From contig CADCVT010000039.1 in NCBI GenBank assembly GCA_902806215.1, forward strand, positions 1-19,360: 19,360 nucleotides of DNA. The letters run 5' to 3'. Origin of the DNA: an uncultured Solirubrobacteraceae bacterium. Its GTDB lineage: Bacteria; Actinomycetota; Thermoleophilia; Solirubrobacterales; Solirubrobacteraceae. The position numbers and the translations under genes were made by a program. Shown here in pieces: positions 13,456 to 19,360 of this stretch. Position 1 is the stretch's first letter, and each line of letters starts with the position of its first letter. The notes below the pieces were generated by a model. That model searched no databases and was not told the origin of the DNA. It saw nothing but the letters and a program-made list of their open reading frames with translations.

Positions 13456-14061
13456 TCAGGCGCCCAGGTGGGCGCGCAGGAGCCGGTCCACGTAGGCGGG
13501 CGCGCTCGGCCAGCGCTCGACCGGCGGACGGGCGTGCAGCGTCGCGTAGCCGTGGAGCCCTGCCCACAGGGACAGCGCGAGCTGGCCGGCGTCGTCGTCC
13601 GGGCGGGCGGCCGCGACCGCCTCGACGAGGGCGTCGAGCGCCTCGCGTCGGTCGACGAGCCCGTCGCCCGGACCGCGCGACGTCGTTCGGCGCGCGGAGA
13701 AGATCACCACATAGAGCGCGGGCTGGCGCTCGACGAAGTCGAGGTACGCGAGCCCCATCGCGCGCACACGGGGGAGCGGATCCTCCTCCGATCGGGCCGC
13801 GGCGACGATCGCTGCGTTGAACGCGGCGAACCCGCGGTCGACGGCGGCGGCCACGAGGGCATCGCGGTCGGGGAAGTGCAGGTACAGCGCCGTCGGCGAG
13901 ACCCCCGCGGCCTTGGCGATCGCCCGGACCGAGACATGCGCCTCGTCGCCCTCCTGCTCGAGGAGCGTCACGGCCGCGGCGACGAGCTGCTCGCGCAACC
14001 TGTCGCCCTCGCCACGTGCGTTGCGGACGCGCGTCGGAGGAGCGGTATCGGACGAGGCCAT
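13456..14061 (-). CDS. TetR/AcrR family transcriptional regulator
   Basis: The 201-residue protein has the N-terminal helix-turn-helix at about 44-63 (VSVRAIAKAAGVSPTALYLH, with the following FPDRDALV). The C-terminal ligand domain is of the WHG/TetR_C_33-like sort (YLDFVERQPALYVVIF, LSLWAGLHGYATL). Such proteins usually repress a neighbouring gene until a small molecule binds. It is divergent from the MMPL transporter with inverted repeats between them, so it probably controls that exporter and perhaps the CocE-type hydrolase downstream, with which it may be co-transcribed. ATG 14061 has only a weak GATGG upstream. The frame is open to 14136, but that extension runs through the operator region and is unlikely to be protein. 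Confidence 0.92.
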   Translation of the reverse strand: MASSDTAPPTRVRNARGEGDRLREQLVAAAVTLLEQEGDEAHVSVRAIAKAAGVSPTALYLHFPDRDALVAAAVDRGFAAFNAAIVAAARSEEDPLPRVRAMGLAYLDFVERQPALYVVIFSARRTTSRGPGDGLVDRREALDALVEAVAAARPDDDAGQLALSLWAGLHGYATLHARPPVERWPSAPAYVDRLLRAHLGA

Positions 14062-14082
14062 GACGCCATCGTACCCGATGAC

Positions 14083-14135
14083 TTGACATGCGTACATGTA
14101 CTCCTGTTCACTAGCGCTCGATGAACAGCCGTTCA
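14083..14135. promoter_or_regulatory. TetR/MMPL divergent operator-promoter region
   Basis: A TTGACA (14083-14088) is a perfect -35 toward the transporter, with a weaker TTCACT -10 (14107-14112) at 18-base spacing. GTACATGTAC (14092-14101) is a perfect 10-bp palindrome between them. CTGTTCA (14104-14110) and TGAACAG (14122-14128) form a perfect inverted repeat with 11 bases between, and GTTCA (14131-14135) adds a third half-site, pairing with TGAAC across four bases. A dimeric TetR protein bound to these would block the promoter. The sequence pattern is seen; the assignment to this TetR is inference. Confidence 0.55.
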
Positions 14136-14150
14136 CATAGAAGCCACCGT

Positions 14151-14156
14151 AAGGGG
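14151..14156 (+). promoter_or_regulatory. Shine-Dalgarno AAGGGG that fixes the MMPL start
   Basis: AAGGGG lies six bases before ATG 14163. The alternative in-frame ATG at 14121 sits inside the operator repeats, has no ribosome site and would add 14 polar residues (MNSRSHRSHRKGTT), so 14163 is preferred. Confidence 0.7.
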
Positions 14157-14162
14157 ACCACC

Positions 14163-16313
14163 ATGCTCACCGCACTCTCCGACCGGATCGCCGCTCGTCC
14201 GAAGCGCGCCCTGATCGGCGTCCTCCTCTTCGCTCTCGTCGCCGGCGTCGTCGGCGGCCTCGTCGCCGGGCTCCTTCGCGAGTCGGGCGGGTTCACCGCC
14301 GAGGACGCCGGCTCCGCCGTCGCGGTCGAGCGCATCGAGGCCGCCACCGGACGCCAGGCCTCCCCCGGGATCGTCCTGCTCGTCGCGACGCCGAACGGCG
14401 CCGACGACCCCGCGGCCCGCGCGCGGGTCGCGGCGCTCGAGCGCGAGCTCGCCGCGCAGCCCGGCATAGCGTCGGTGGTCTCGCGCGCCTCGACGCGCGA
14501 CGAGCGCTTCGTCGCCTCCGACGGCCGCTCGACGTACCTCGCCGCCACGCTCGACGCCGAGGCCGACGAGGCGGCGGTCACCACCGCCGTGCTCGAGCGC
14601 TACGAGGGCGCTCGCGACGTCGAGGTGGGCGGGCAGCTGGTGGCCGGCGAGCAGATCGGCGGCTCGGTCGGTGCCGACCTCGCGCGGGCCGAGATGCTCG
14701 CGTTCCCGATCCTCCTGCTCCTCTCGCTGCTCTTCTTCCGCGGCGGCCGGGCCGCGCTCATCCCGCTGGCGGTCGCGCTCGTGACCGTGCTCGGCACGTT
14801 CCTGGCGCTGCGCGGCGTGAACTCCGTCTTCGGCCTGTCGGTCTTCGCGCTCAACCTCGTCATCGGCCTCGGGATCGGCCTGGCCATCGACTACGCGCTG
14901 TTCATCGTCACCCGGTTCCGCGAGGAGCAGGCCGAGCACGGGCCGGGCGCCACGGCGATCCGCCGCACGATGGCCACCGCCGGGCGAACCGTCGCGTTCT
15001 CCTCGGCCACCGTCGCCGTCGCGCTGGCGACGCTCACCGTCTTCCCGCTGAACTTCCTGCAGTCGATGGGGCTCGCCGGCGCTGTCGTGGCCGGGGTCGC
15101 CGCGCTGGCGACGCTCGTGATCGCGCCCGCGCTGTTCGCGATCTGGGGCACGAAGCTCGCGGTCAAGCCCCGGCGCGGCGGCGACCGTCCCGCCGAGGCC
15201 GGACGCTGGTACCGCCTCTCGCACGCGGTGATGCGCCGCCCCGGCACCGTCGCGGTGGCCACCGGCCTCGTGATGATCGTCGTCGCGCTGCCGTCGCTGC
15301 GCGCGGAGTTCACGCCGGTCGACGCGACCGTGATCCCCGAGGGCGAGAGCTCGCGGATCGTCGCCGACACGCTCCAGACGCAGTACGCGGGCCAGGACAC
15401 GACGCCGGTGACCGTCGTGCTCGACGCGCCGCAGAGCGACGCCGCCGGCGTCGCCGCCTACGCCCGCAGCATCGAGGGACGTGACGGCGTGCGCGACGTG
15501 CGGCCGCCGCTGCCGCTCGACGACGCGACGTGGCAGGTCGACGTCTCCGTGTCGGGCGCGCCGGAGGGCGCAGCCGCACGGGCGCTCGTCGAGGATCTGC
15601 GCGCCGGCGCGGGCCCCGACCGGCTCGTGGGCGGTGCCGCAGCCGAGTTCGTCGACCAGCAGGCGGCGATCGGGTCGCGGCTGCCGCTGGCCGTCGGCCT
15701 GCTGGCACTCCTGACCTTCGCGATCCTCTGGCTGATGACCGGATCGGTCATCCTGCCGCTCAAGGCGCTGCTGATGAACGTGCTGACGGTCGGCTCGTCA
15801 CTCGGCGTCCTCGTCCTCGTCTTCCAGGACGGCCGGTTCGAGGGCCTGCTCGGCTACACGAGCAACGGCGGCATCGAGCCGACCGACTTCCTCGTGGCCG
15901 CCGCGCTCGTCTTCGCGCTGTCGACCGACTACGGGGTCTTCCTGCTCGGGCGGATCAAGGAGGCCCGCACGGAGGGGCGCTCCGAGCGTGAGGCAGTGGC
16001 CGTCGGCCTCGAGCGCACGGGCGCGGTGGTCACCGCCGCGGCGATCCTGCTCGCGGTGGCGATCGGCGCGTTCGTCACCTCGTCGATTTCGTTCATCCAG
16101 CAGATCGGCGTGGCGACCGCCGTGGGCGTGCTCATCGACGCGTTCGTCGTCCGCGCGCTGCTCGTCCCCGCGCTCATGGGCCTGCTCGGCTCGTGGAACT
16201 GGTGGTCGCCCGCGCCCCTGCGCCGCCTGCACGAGCGCTTCGGCGTCGTCGAGGGCATCCGGGACGAGCCGGTCGCCCTCAGGGCAGGCGCCCGAACCAG
16301 CGCAGCGACATGA
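14163..16313 (+). CDS. MMPL/RND family transporter
   Basis: This 716-residue inner-membrane protein has the twofold RND plan. Each half has one membrane helix, an outer domain of about 130 residues and then a five-helix block, giving about 12 helices. The paired proton-relay Asp-Tyr motifs are present in both halves: D243-Y244 in GLAIDYALFIVTRFREE and D589-Y590 in ALSTDYGVFLLGRIKE. In Mycobacterium and relatives such proteins export lipids, siderophores or drugs using the proton gradient. The substrate here is unknown. The divergent TetR gene and its operator suggest induction by a toxic or signalling compound. It lacks the large insertion and the cytoplasmic tail of MmpL3-type members. Its last 35 bases overlap the convergent VWA gene. 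Confidence 0.93.
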   Translation: MLTALSDRIAARPKRALIGVLLFALVAGVVGGLVAGLLRESGGFTAEDAGSAVAVERIEAATGRQASPGIVLLVATPNGADDPAARARVAALERELAAQPGIASVVSRASTRDERFVASDGRSTYLAATLDAEADEAAVTTAVLERYEGARDVEVGGQLVAGEQIGGSVGADLARAEMLAFPILLLLSLLFFRGGRAALIPLAVALVTVLGTFLALRGVNSVFGLSVFALNLVIGLGIGLAIDYALFIVTRFREEQAEHGPGATAIRRTMATAGRTVAFSSATVAVALATLTVFPLNFLQSMGLAGAVVAGVAALATLVIAPALFAIWGTKLAVKPRRGGDRPAEAGRWYRLSHAVMRRPGTVAVATGLVMIVVALPSLRAEFTPVDATVIPEGESSRIVADTLQTQYAGQDTTPVTVVLDAPQSDAAGVAAYARSIEGRDGVRDVRPPLPLDDATWQVDVSVSGAPEGAAARALVEDLRAGAGPDRLVGGAAAEFVDQQAAIGSRLPLAVGLLALLTFAILWLMTGSVILPLKALLMNVLTVGSSLGVLVLVFQDGRFEGLLGYTSNGGIEPTDFLVAAALVFALSTDYGVFLLGRIKEARTEGRSEREAVAVGLERTGAVVTAAAILLAVAIGAFVTSSISFIQQIGVATAVGVLIDAFVVRALLVPALMGLLGSWNWWSPAPLRRLHERFGVVEGIRDEPVALRAGARTSAAT

Positions 16314-17238
16314 GCGCGCCGGCCAGGATCAGCAGGAGCGCACCGCCGGCGAATGCCGAGGTGACCTCGCGCTTCTCGTCCTTGAGCGCGACCTGCGAGC
16401 CGAGCGCCCGGTAGATCGCGTCGAGCTCGGAGGCGGCCGTGGCCTGGAAGGTGCGGCCGCCGGTGATCTGCGCGATCTGCCGCAGCGCCGCCGGGTCGGG
16501 CGGCACCGTCTCGGGGCGGGTGCCTCCGCCGGCGCGCGGGACGTCGATGGTGCCGGTCGGGGTGCCGAGCGCCACCGTGTAGATGCGGACCTTCTGGCGC
16601 CGCGCCTCGCGCGCGGCGTCGAGCACGTCGCGCCCGCGGGTCGACTTGCCGTCCGACAGCAGCAGGATGGCGGCCGGCGGGCGCTTCTCCCCCGGGCGGA
16701 CGCCGGTGCGGATCGCGTTGAGCGCCGCGGTGATGGCGTCGCCGGTCGCGGTGCCGCCGCTGGACTCGAGCGCCCGGATCGACGTGCGCACCGCCTCGTG
16801 GTCGACCGTCGGAGGCTGCACGAGCTGCGCGTTGTGGTTGAACGCGACGAGTCCGGCGCGGACGCGGCGCGGGAGCCGCGCGACCATCCGGTCGGCGGCG
16901 TTGCGCGCGGCGACGAGGCGGTTCGGCGCGACGTCGCGCGCGAGCATCGAGCCCGAGACGTCGGTCGTGAGCATCACCGTGGCCTGCTCGACCGGGACCG
17001 CGACCGTCCGCTCCGGCCGGGCGAGGCCGACGAGGAGCCCCGAGAGCGCGAGCGCGTACAGCGCGAGCGGCGCGTGGCGCCGCCAGCCCGGCCGCGTCGG
17101 CGCGACGGCCGGCATCAGCGCCGGGTTGGCCCAGCGCGAGGCCTGCGCCGCGCGCCGGCGGCTGTGCACGACGTAGGCCCAGATGCCGACCGGCACCAGG
17201 ACCAGGCCGAGCAGGAACAGCGGTGCCGCGAACGTCAC
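16279..17238 (-). CDS. VWA domain membrane protein (BatA-like)
   Basis: The 319-residue chain has two N-terminal membrane helices (about 5-24 and 56-72), a von Willebrand factor A domain and a C-terminal helix (AFAGGALLLILAGALMSLRW). This is the topology of BatA/BatB proteins. The metal-ion site is complete: D93-x-S95-x-S97 (DVSGSM), the Thr of GGTATGD, and the Asp of LLSDGKS. These proteins often work with a MoxR ATPase and a DUF58 protein; neither is in the window. GTG 17238 overlaps the HtrA stop by four bases (GTGA), so the two are translationally coupled and may act together in envelope protein handling. The 3' end overlaps the MMPL gene by 35 bases on the other strand. Confidence 0.92.
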   Translation of the reverse strand: MTFAAPLFLLGLVLVPVGIWAYVVHSRRRAAQASRWANPALMPAVAPTRPGWRRHAPLALYALALSGLLVGLARPERTVAVPVEQATVMLTTDVSGSMLARDVAPNRLVAARNAADRMVARLPRRVRAGLVAFNHNAQLVQPPTVDHEAVRTSIRALESSGGTATGDAITAALNAIRTGVRPGEKRPPAAILLLSDGKSTRGRDVLDAAREARRQKVRIYTVALGTPTGTIDVPRAGGGTRPETVPPDPAALRQIAQITGGRTFQATAASELDAIYRALGSQVALKDEKREVTSAFAGGALLLILAGALMSLRWFGRLP

Positions 17239-18473
17239 CGGCCGGTGTCGGTCTGCGCGGGCCGCTCGTCGAGGGTCACGTCGAACGTGCTCGACTGGCC
17301 GGCCCGGCGGACCTCGATGCTGATCCGGTCGCCCGGCTTCTTGCCCTCGATCGCCGCGGCGACGTCCTCGGGCTTCTCCACCGTGCGCCCGTCGACCTTG
17401 GTGATCACGTCACCCTGGCTGAGGCCCGCGCGCCGCGCCGGGGAGCCTTCGACGGTCTCCTGCACCTCGGCCCCGGCGCCCGACGTCGCGGGCGACGTGC
17501 TCACGCCGACCCACGGACGCTCGATCGACGCGCCGTTCTCGAGCTGCGGGACGATCTCGCGCGCCGTGTTCGACGGAACGGCGAAGCCGATGCCGATGTT
17601 GCCGCCCGCGCCGCCGGCGGTGGCGATCTGGGAGTTGACGCCGATGACGCGCCCGCGCCGGTCGAGCAGCGGCCCGCCCGAGTTGCCCGGGTTGATCGGC
17701 GCGTCGGTCTGGATGACCTCGTCGATCCGGAAGCCATCGGGCGCCTGGATGTCGCGGCCCAGGCCGGAGACGATCCCCGCGGTGGCGGTCTGCGGCAGCC
17801 CGAGCGGGTTGCCGATGGCGACGGCGAGGTCGCCGACGCGCACGCCCTTGGAGTCGGCGAAGCCGAGCGGCTTGATGCCGTTGACCGACCCCGGCTCGAC
17901 CTTCAGCACGGCGAGGTCGGTCCCCGTGTCGGTACCGACGACGCGGGCGTTGATGGAACGCCCCTTCTCGCCGAGCTGCACCTGGACCGTCGAGGCCTCC
18001 CCGACGACGTGCGCGTTCGTCACGAGCGTTCCGTCGGAGTCGATGAGGAAGCCCGTGCCGCTGCCGCTGCCGCGCTGGATCGACGCGACGGCCGGGCCCG
18101 CGGCCGCGTAGATCTTGCCGACCTGCGACTGGGCGTTGGCGCCCGCGGTCGCGGCGATCGGGGGCGGCGCGGCGGCCTTCTGGGCGCCGGCACCGTCGTC
18201 GCCGTCGAGCAGCGTGACCGCGCCGATGGCGCCTCCGGTCACGAGGACGCCGGTGACGACGCCGGCCGCCAGCGCGCGCCGGCCGGCGGCGGGCCGGCGC
18301 GGCGCACGACCAGCGTCCTCGTCCAGGCTCGCTGCGGGGGGTGCGGGCGGCCTGGGCGGCGCCGGAGGGGCGTCAGCGACCGGCGGGGGCGCCGAGGGGT
18401 CGTAGACCCCGCTCCACAGGTGTCCTGGGGCTGGCCCGCGTCGATAGCGCTTTCGTTCGGTCTCGTCCGGCAT
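17235..18473 (-). CDS. HtrA/DegP-like S1C serine protease with PDZ domain
   Basis: This is a membrane-anchored quality-control protease of 412 residues. A Pro-rich cytoplasmic N-terminus (to about 65) leads to one membrane helix (about 67-90), a trypsin-like domain and a C-terminal PDZ domain (RPWVGVSTSP, then GSPARRAGLSQGDVITKVDG). The catalytic triad is H155 (TNAHVV), D186 (GTDLAVLKV) and S265 (NPGNSGGPL). This is the common actinobacterial layout. I chose ATG 18473; a TTG at 18482 is possible, and neither has a good Shine-Dalgarno. It is followed by the overlapping VWA gene. Direct CTGAG repeats upstream suggest control by a two-component regulator, which would fit an envelope stress gene. 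Confidence 0.94.
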   Translation of the reverse strand: MPDETERKRYRRGPAPGHLWSGVYDPSAPPPVADAPPAPPRPPAPPAASLDEDAGRAPRRPAAGRRALAAGVVTGVLVTGGAIGAVTLLDGDDGAGAQKAAAPPPIAATAGANAQSQVGKIYAAAGPAVASIQRGSGSGTGFLIDSDGTLVTNAHVVGEASTVQVQLGEKGRSINARVVGTDTGTDLAVLKVEPGSVNGIKPLGFADSKGVRVGDLAVAIGNPLGLPQTATAGIVSGLGRDIQAPDGFRIDEVIQTDAPINPGNSGGPLLDRRGRVIGVNSQIATAGGAGGNIGIGFAVPSNTAREIVPQLENGASIERPWVGVSTSPATSGAGAEVQETVEGSPARRAGLSQGDVITKVDGRTVEKPEDVAAAIEGKKPGDRISIEVRRAGQSSTFDVTLDERPAQTDTGR

Positions 18474-18496
18474 GTCAGGCAAGGTAGGCGCGCTTT

Positions 18497-18512
18497 CTGA
18501 GCGGAAGCTGAG
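18497..18512 (-). promoter_or_regulatory. Direct repeat of CTCAG upstream of the HtrA gene
   Basis: On the minus strand CTCAG occurs at 18512-18508 and again at 18501-18497, an 11-bp period that places both on one face of the helix. This is the form of sites for OmpR/PhoB-type response regulators. A TTGAAC (minus, about 18523-18518) just upstream could serve as a -35. No regulator gene is present to confirm it. Confidence 0.3.
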
Positions 18513-18557
18513 GTCGTGTTCAACGAACGCTAAGGGCCTACCCGTTGTTGCGCGCCG

Positions 18558-18582
18558 GGGGCGCGGCGTGGCGCCGCGCCCC
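18558..18582 (-). terminator. Strong GC hairpin after the thiolase gene
   Basis: GGGGCGCGGCG (18558-18568) and CGCCGCGCCCC (18572-18582) are a perfect 11-bp inverted repeat with a three-base loop. It begins 12 bases beyond the thiolase stop on the minus strand. No T-run follows, as is common in high-GC actinobacteria. It separates thiolase transcription from the HtrA promoter region. Confidence 0.65.
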
Positions 18583-18594
18583 TAGCGGTCACGG

Positions 18595-19360
18595 TCAGAC
18601 GCGCTGGATGATCGTCCCGGTGCCGAGGCCGCCGCCGCAGCACATCGTCACGAGGCCGATCTCCTTGTCGGAGCGCTCGAGCTCGTGCAGGAGGGTCGTG
18701 AGCAGGCGCGCGCCGGTCGAGCCGAGCGGATGGCCCAGGGCCATCGCGCCGCCGTTGACGTTGACGCGGTCCATGTCCGGGTCGAGCTCGCGCTGCCACG
18801 CGGCGACGACCGGCGCGAACGCCTCGTTGATCTCGACGAGGTCGATGTCGTTCATCGCCATCTTGTTGCGCTCGAGCAGCTTGCGCGTGGCCGGGATCGG
18901 GCCCTCGAGCATCTTCACCGGATCGCAGCCGACGGTGGTCTGGTCGACGATGCGGGCGCGCGGGGTGAGGCCGAGCTGCTCGGCCTTCTCGCGGCTCATG
19001 AGCAGGATCGCGGCGGCGCCGTCGGAGATCTGCGACGCGTTGCCGGCGGTGATCTTGCCGTCGGGCTTGAACGCGGGCTTGAGCTCCGACAGCGTCTCGA
19101 GCGACGTGTTCGGCCGGATCCCCTGGTCGGTGACGTACGTGTCGCCGTTGACCTTCATCGGGATCATCTCGCGCTCGAAGCGGCCCTCCTCGGTGGCCTT
19201 GGCCGCGTTGCGGTGCGAGCGCACGGCGAGCTCGTCGAGCTCGGACCGGGGGATCTCCCACTGGTCGGCGATCATCTCCGCGCCGAGGCCCTGGCCGACG
19301 ATGTTGTGCTTGTCCATGAGCTTCGGCGTGAACGCCGGCCCGTACTTCTGCTGGGTCTCC
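18595..19360 (-). CDS. Acetyl-CoA acetyltransferase / thiolase, C-terminal part (cut by window end)
   Basis: About 254 residues of the C-terminal two thirds are present; the N-terminal part with the nucleophilic Cys lies beyond the window. Thiolases join two acetyl-CoA into acetoacetyl-CoA or cleave 3-ketoacyl-CoA with CoA. The conserved blocks are all here: EINEAFAPV, the His of GGAMALGHPLGSTG, and the second catalytic Cys in MCCGGGLGTG. ITAGNASQISDGAAAILLMS and PTRKLLE-like PATRKLLERNKM also fit. An internal ATG at 19317 is not the start, because the frame runs on upstream with matching family sequence (TPKLMDKHNIVGQG). Whether it is biosynthetic or degradative cannot be told from this part. 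Confidence 0.95.
   Translation of the reverse strand, partial: ETQQKYGPAFTPKLMDKHNIVGQGLGAEMIADQWEIPRSELDELAVRSHRNAAKATEEGRFEREMIPMKVNGDTYVTDQGIRPNTSLETLSELKPAFKPDGKITAGNASQISDGAAAILLMSREKAEQLGLTPRARIVDQTTVGCDPVKMLEGPIPATRKLLERNKMAMNDIDLVEINEAFAPVVAAWQRELDPDMDRVNVNGGAMALGHPLGSTGARLLTTLLHELERSDKEIGLVTMCCGGGLGTGTIIQRV

Noticed and set aside
11132..13495. A 787-codon open frame on the plus strand opposite the CocE-type hydrolase
   Set aside because: The minus-strand frame has a signal peptide and a full catalytic triad. The plus frame is a shadow.
11336..14089. A single 917-residue fusion reading through from the TetR region into the hydrolase
   Set aside because: The upstream part is an out-of-frame reading of the TetR gene. 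A signal peptide with AGAAGG before ATG 13408 marks the real start.
15988..18111. A 707-codon open frame on the plus strand across the VWA and HtrA genes
   Set aside because: Both minus-strand genes have complete motifs. The plus frame has low-complexity Arg/Ala-rich content.
1..19360. CRISPR arrays, intact insertion sequences, rRNA or tRNA genes
   Set aside because: I saw no regularly spaced repeats, no transposase motifs and no rRNA or complete tRNA pattern anywhere in the window.

Overview
This is a high-GC window, with G/C strongly preferred at third codon positions. Together with GTG/TTG starts, an actinobacterial-type membrane-anchored HtrA, a WS/DGAT acyltransferase and Arg/Lys-rich protein tails, it points to an actinobacterium, perhaps Thermoleophilia/Solirubrobacterales. 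The lineage is an inference from style; no phylogenetic marker is present.

Layout. (a) 1-1081: a GT4-type glycosyltransferase, whose coding probably begins upstream of the first standard start codon. (b) 1078-4912: an Lrp/AsnC regulator divergent from a compact three-gene aromatic amino acid pathway. Phenylalanine hydroxylase (phhA) feeds 4-hydroxyphenylpyruvate dioxygenase (hpd), and its product goes to homogentisate 1,2-dioxygenase (hmgA). All iron ligands are visible. The aminotransferase and the enzymes after ring opening are not in the window. (c) 4913-6257: a gene-poor stretch with hairpins, a fragment of a histidine phosphatase, a headless gene tail, and a short TIM-barrel (sugar isomerase/endonuclease IV-like) gene. 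(d) 6258-7814: a WS/DGAT acyltransferase with a basic tail. (e) 10218-7811 (minus): a five-gene string with touching or overlapping junctions. It starts with a CDP-alcohol phosphatidyltransferase, followed by membrane proteins of 50, 84, 110 and 322 residues that I do not recognise. This is the best candidate in the window for an undescribed system. (f) 10282-11331: a divergently transcribed, unusual enolase-superfamily protein. (g) 14061-11336 (minus): a TetR regulator followed by a secreted CocE/NonD hydrolase with a very basic C-terminal domain. The TetR gene is divergent from an MMPL/RND transporter (14163-16313), with inverted repeats between them. (h) 18473-16279 (minus): an HtrA-type protease overlapping a VWA membrane protein. 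(i) 18595-19360 (minus): the C-terminal part of a thiolase, followed by a strong GC hairpin.

How the parts relate. phhA-hpd-hmgA is a clear catabolic operon that the divergent Lrp protein probably controls. The CDP-alcohol transferase operon probably makes a membrane lipid or a lipid-linked product, and its small Cys-pair membrane proteins are likely partners. TetR probably represses the MMPL exporter. HtrA and the VWA protein are probably made together for envelope quality control. All five convergent junctions, one involving the gene remnant, have almost no intergenic space, and three share a CTAG where the two TAG stops overlap.
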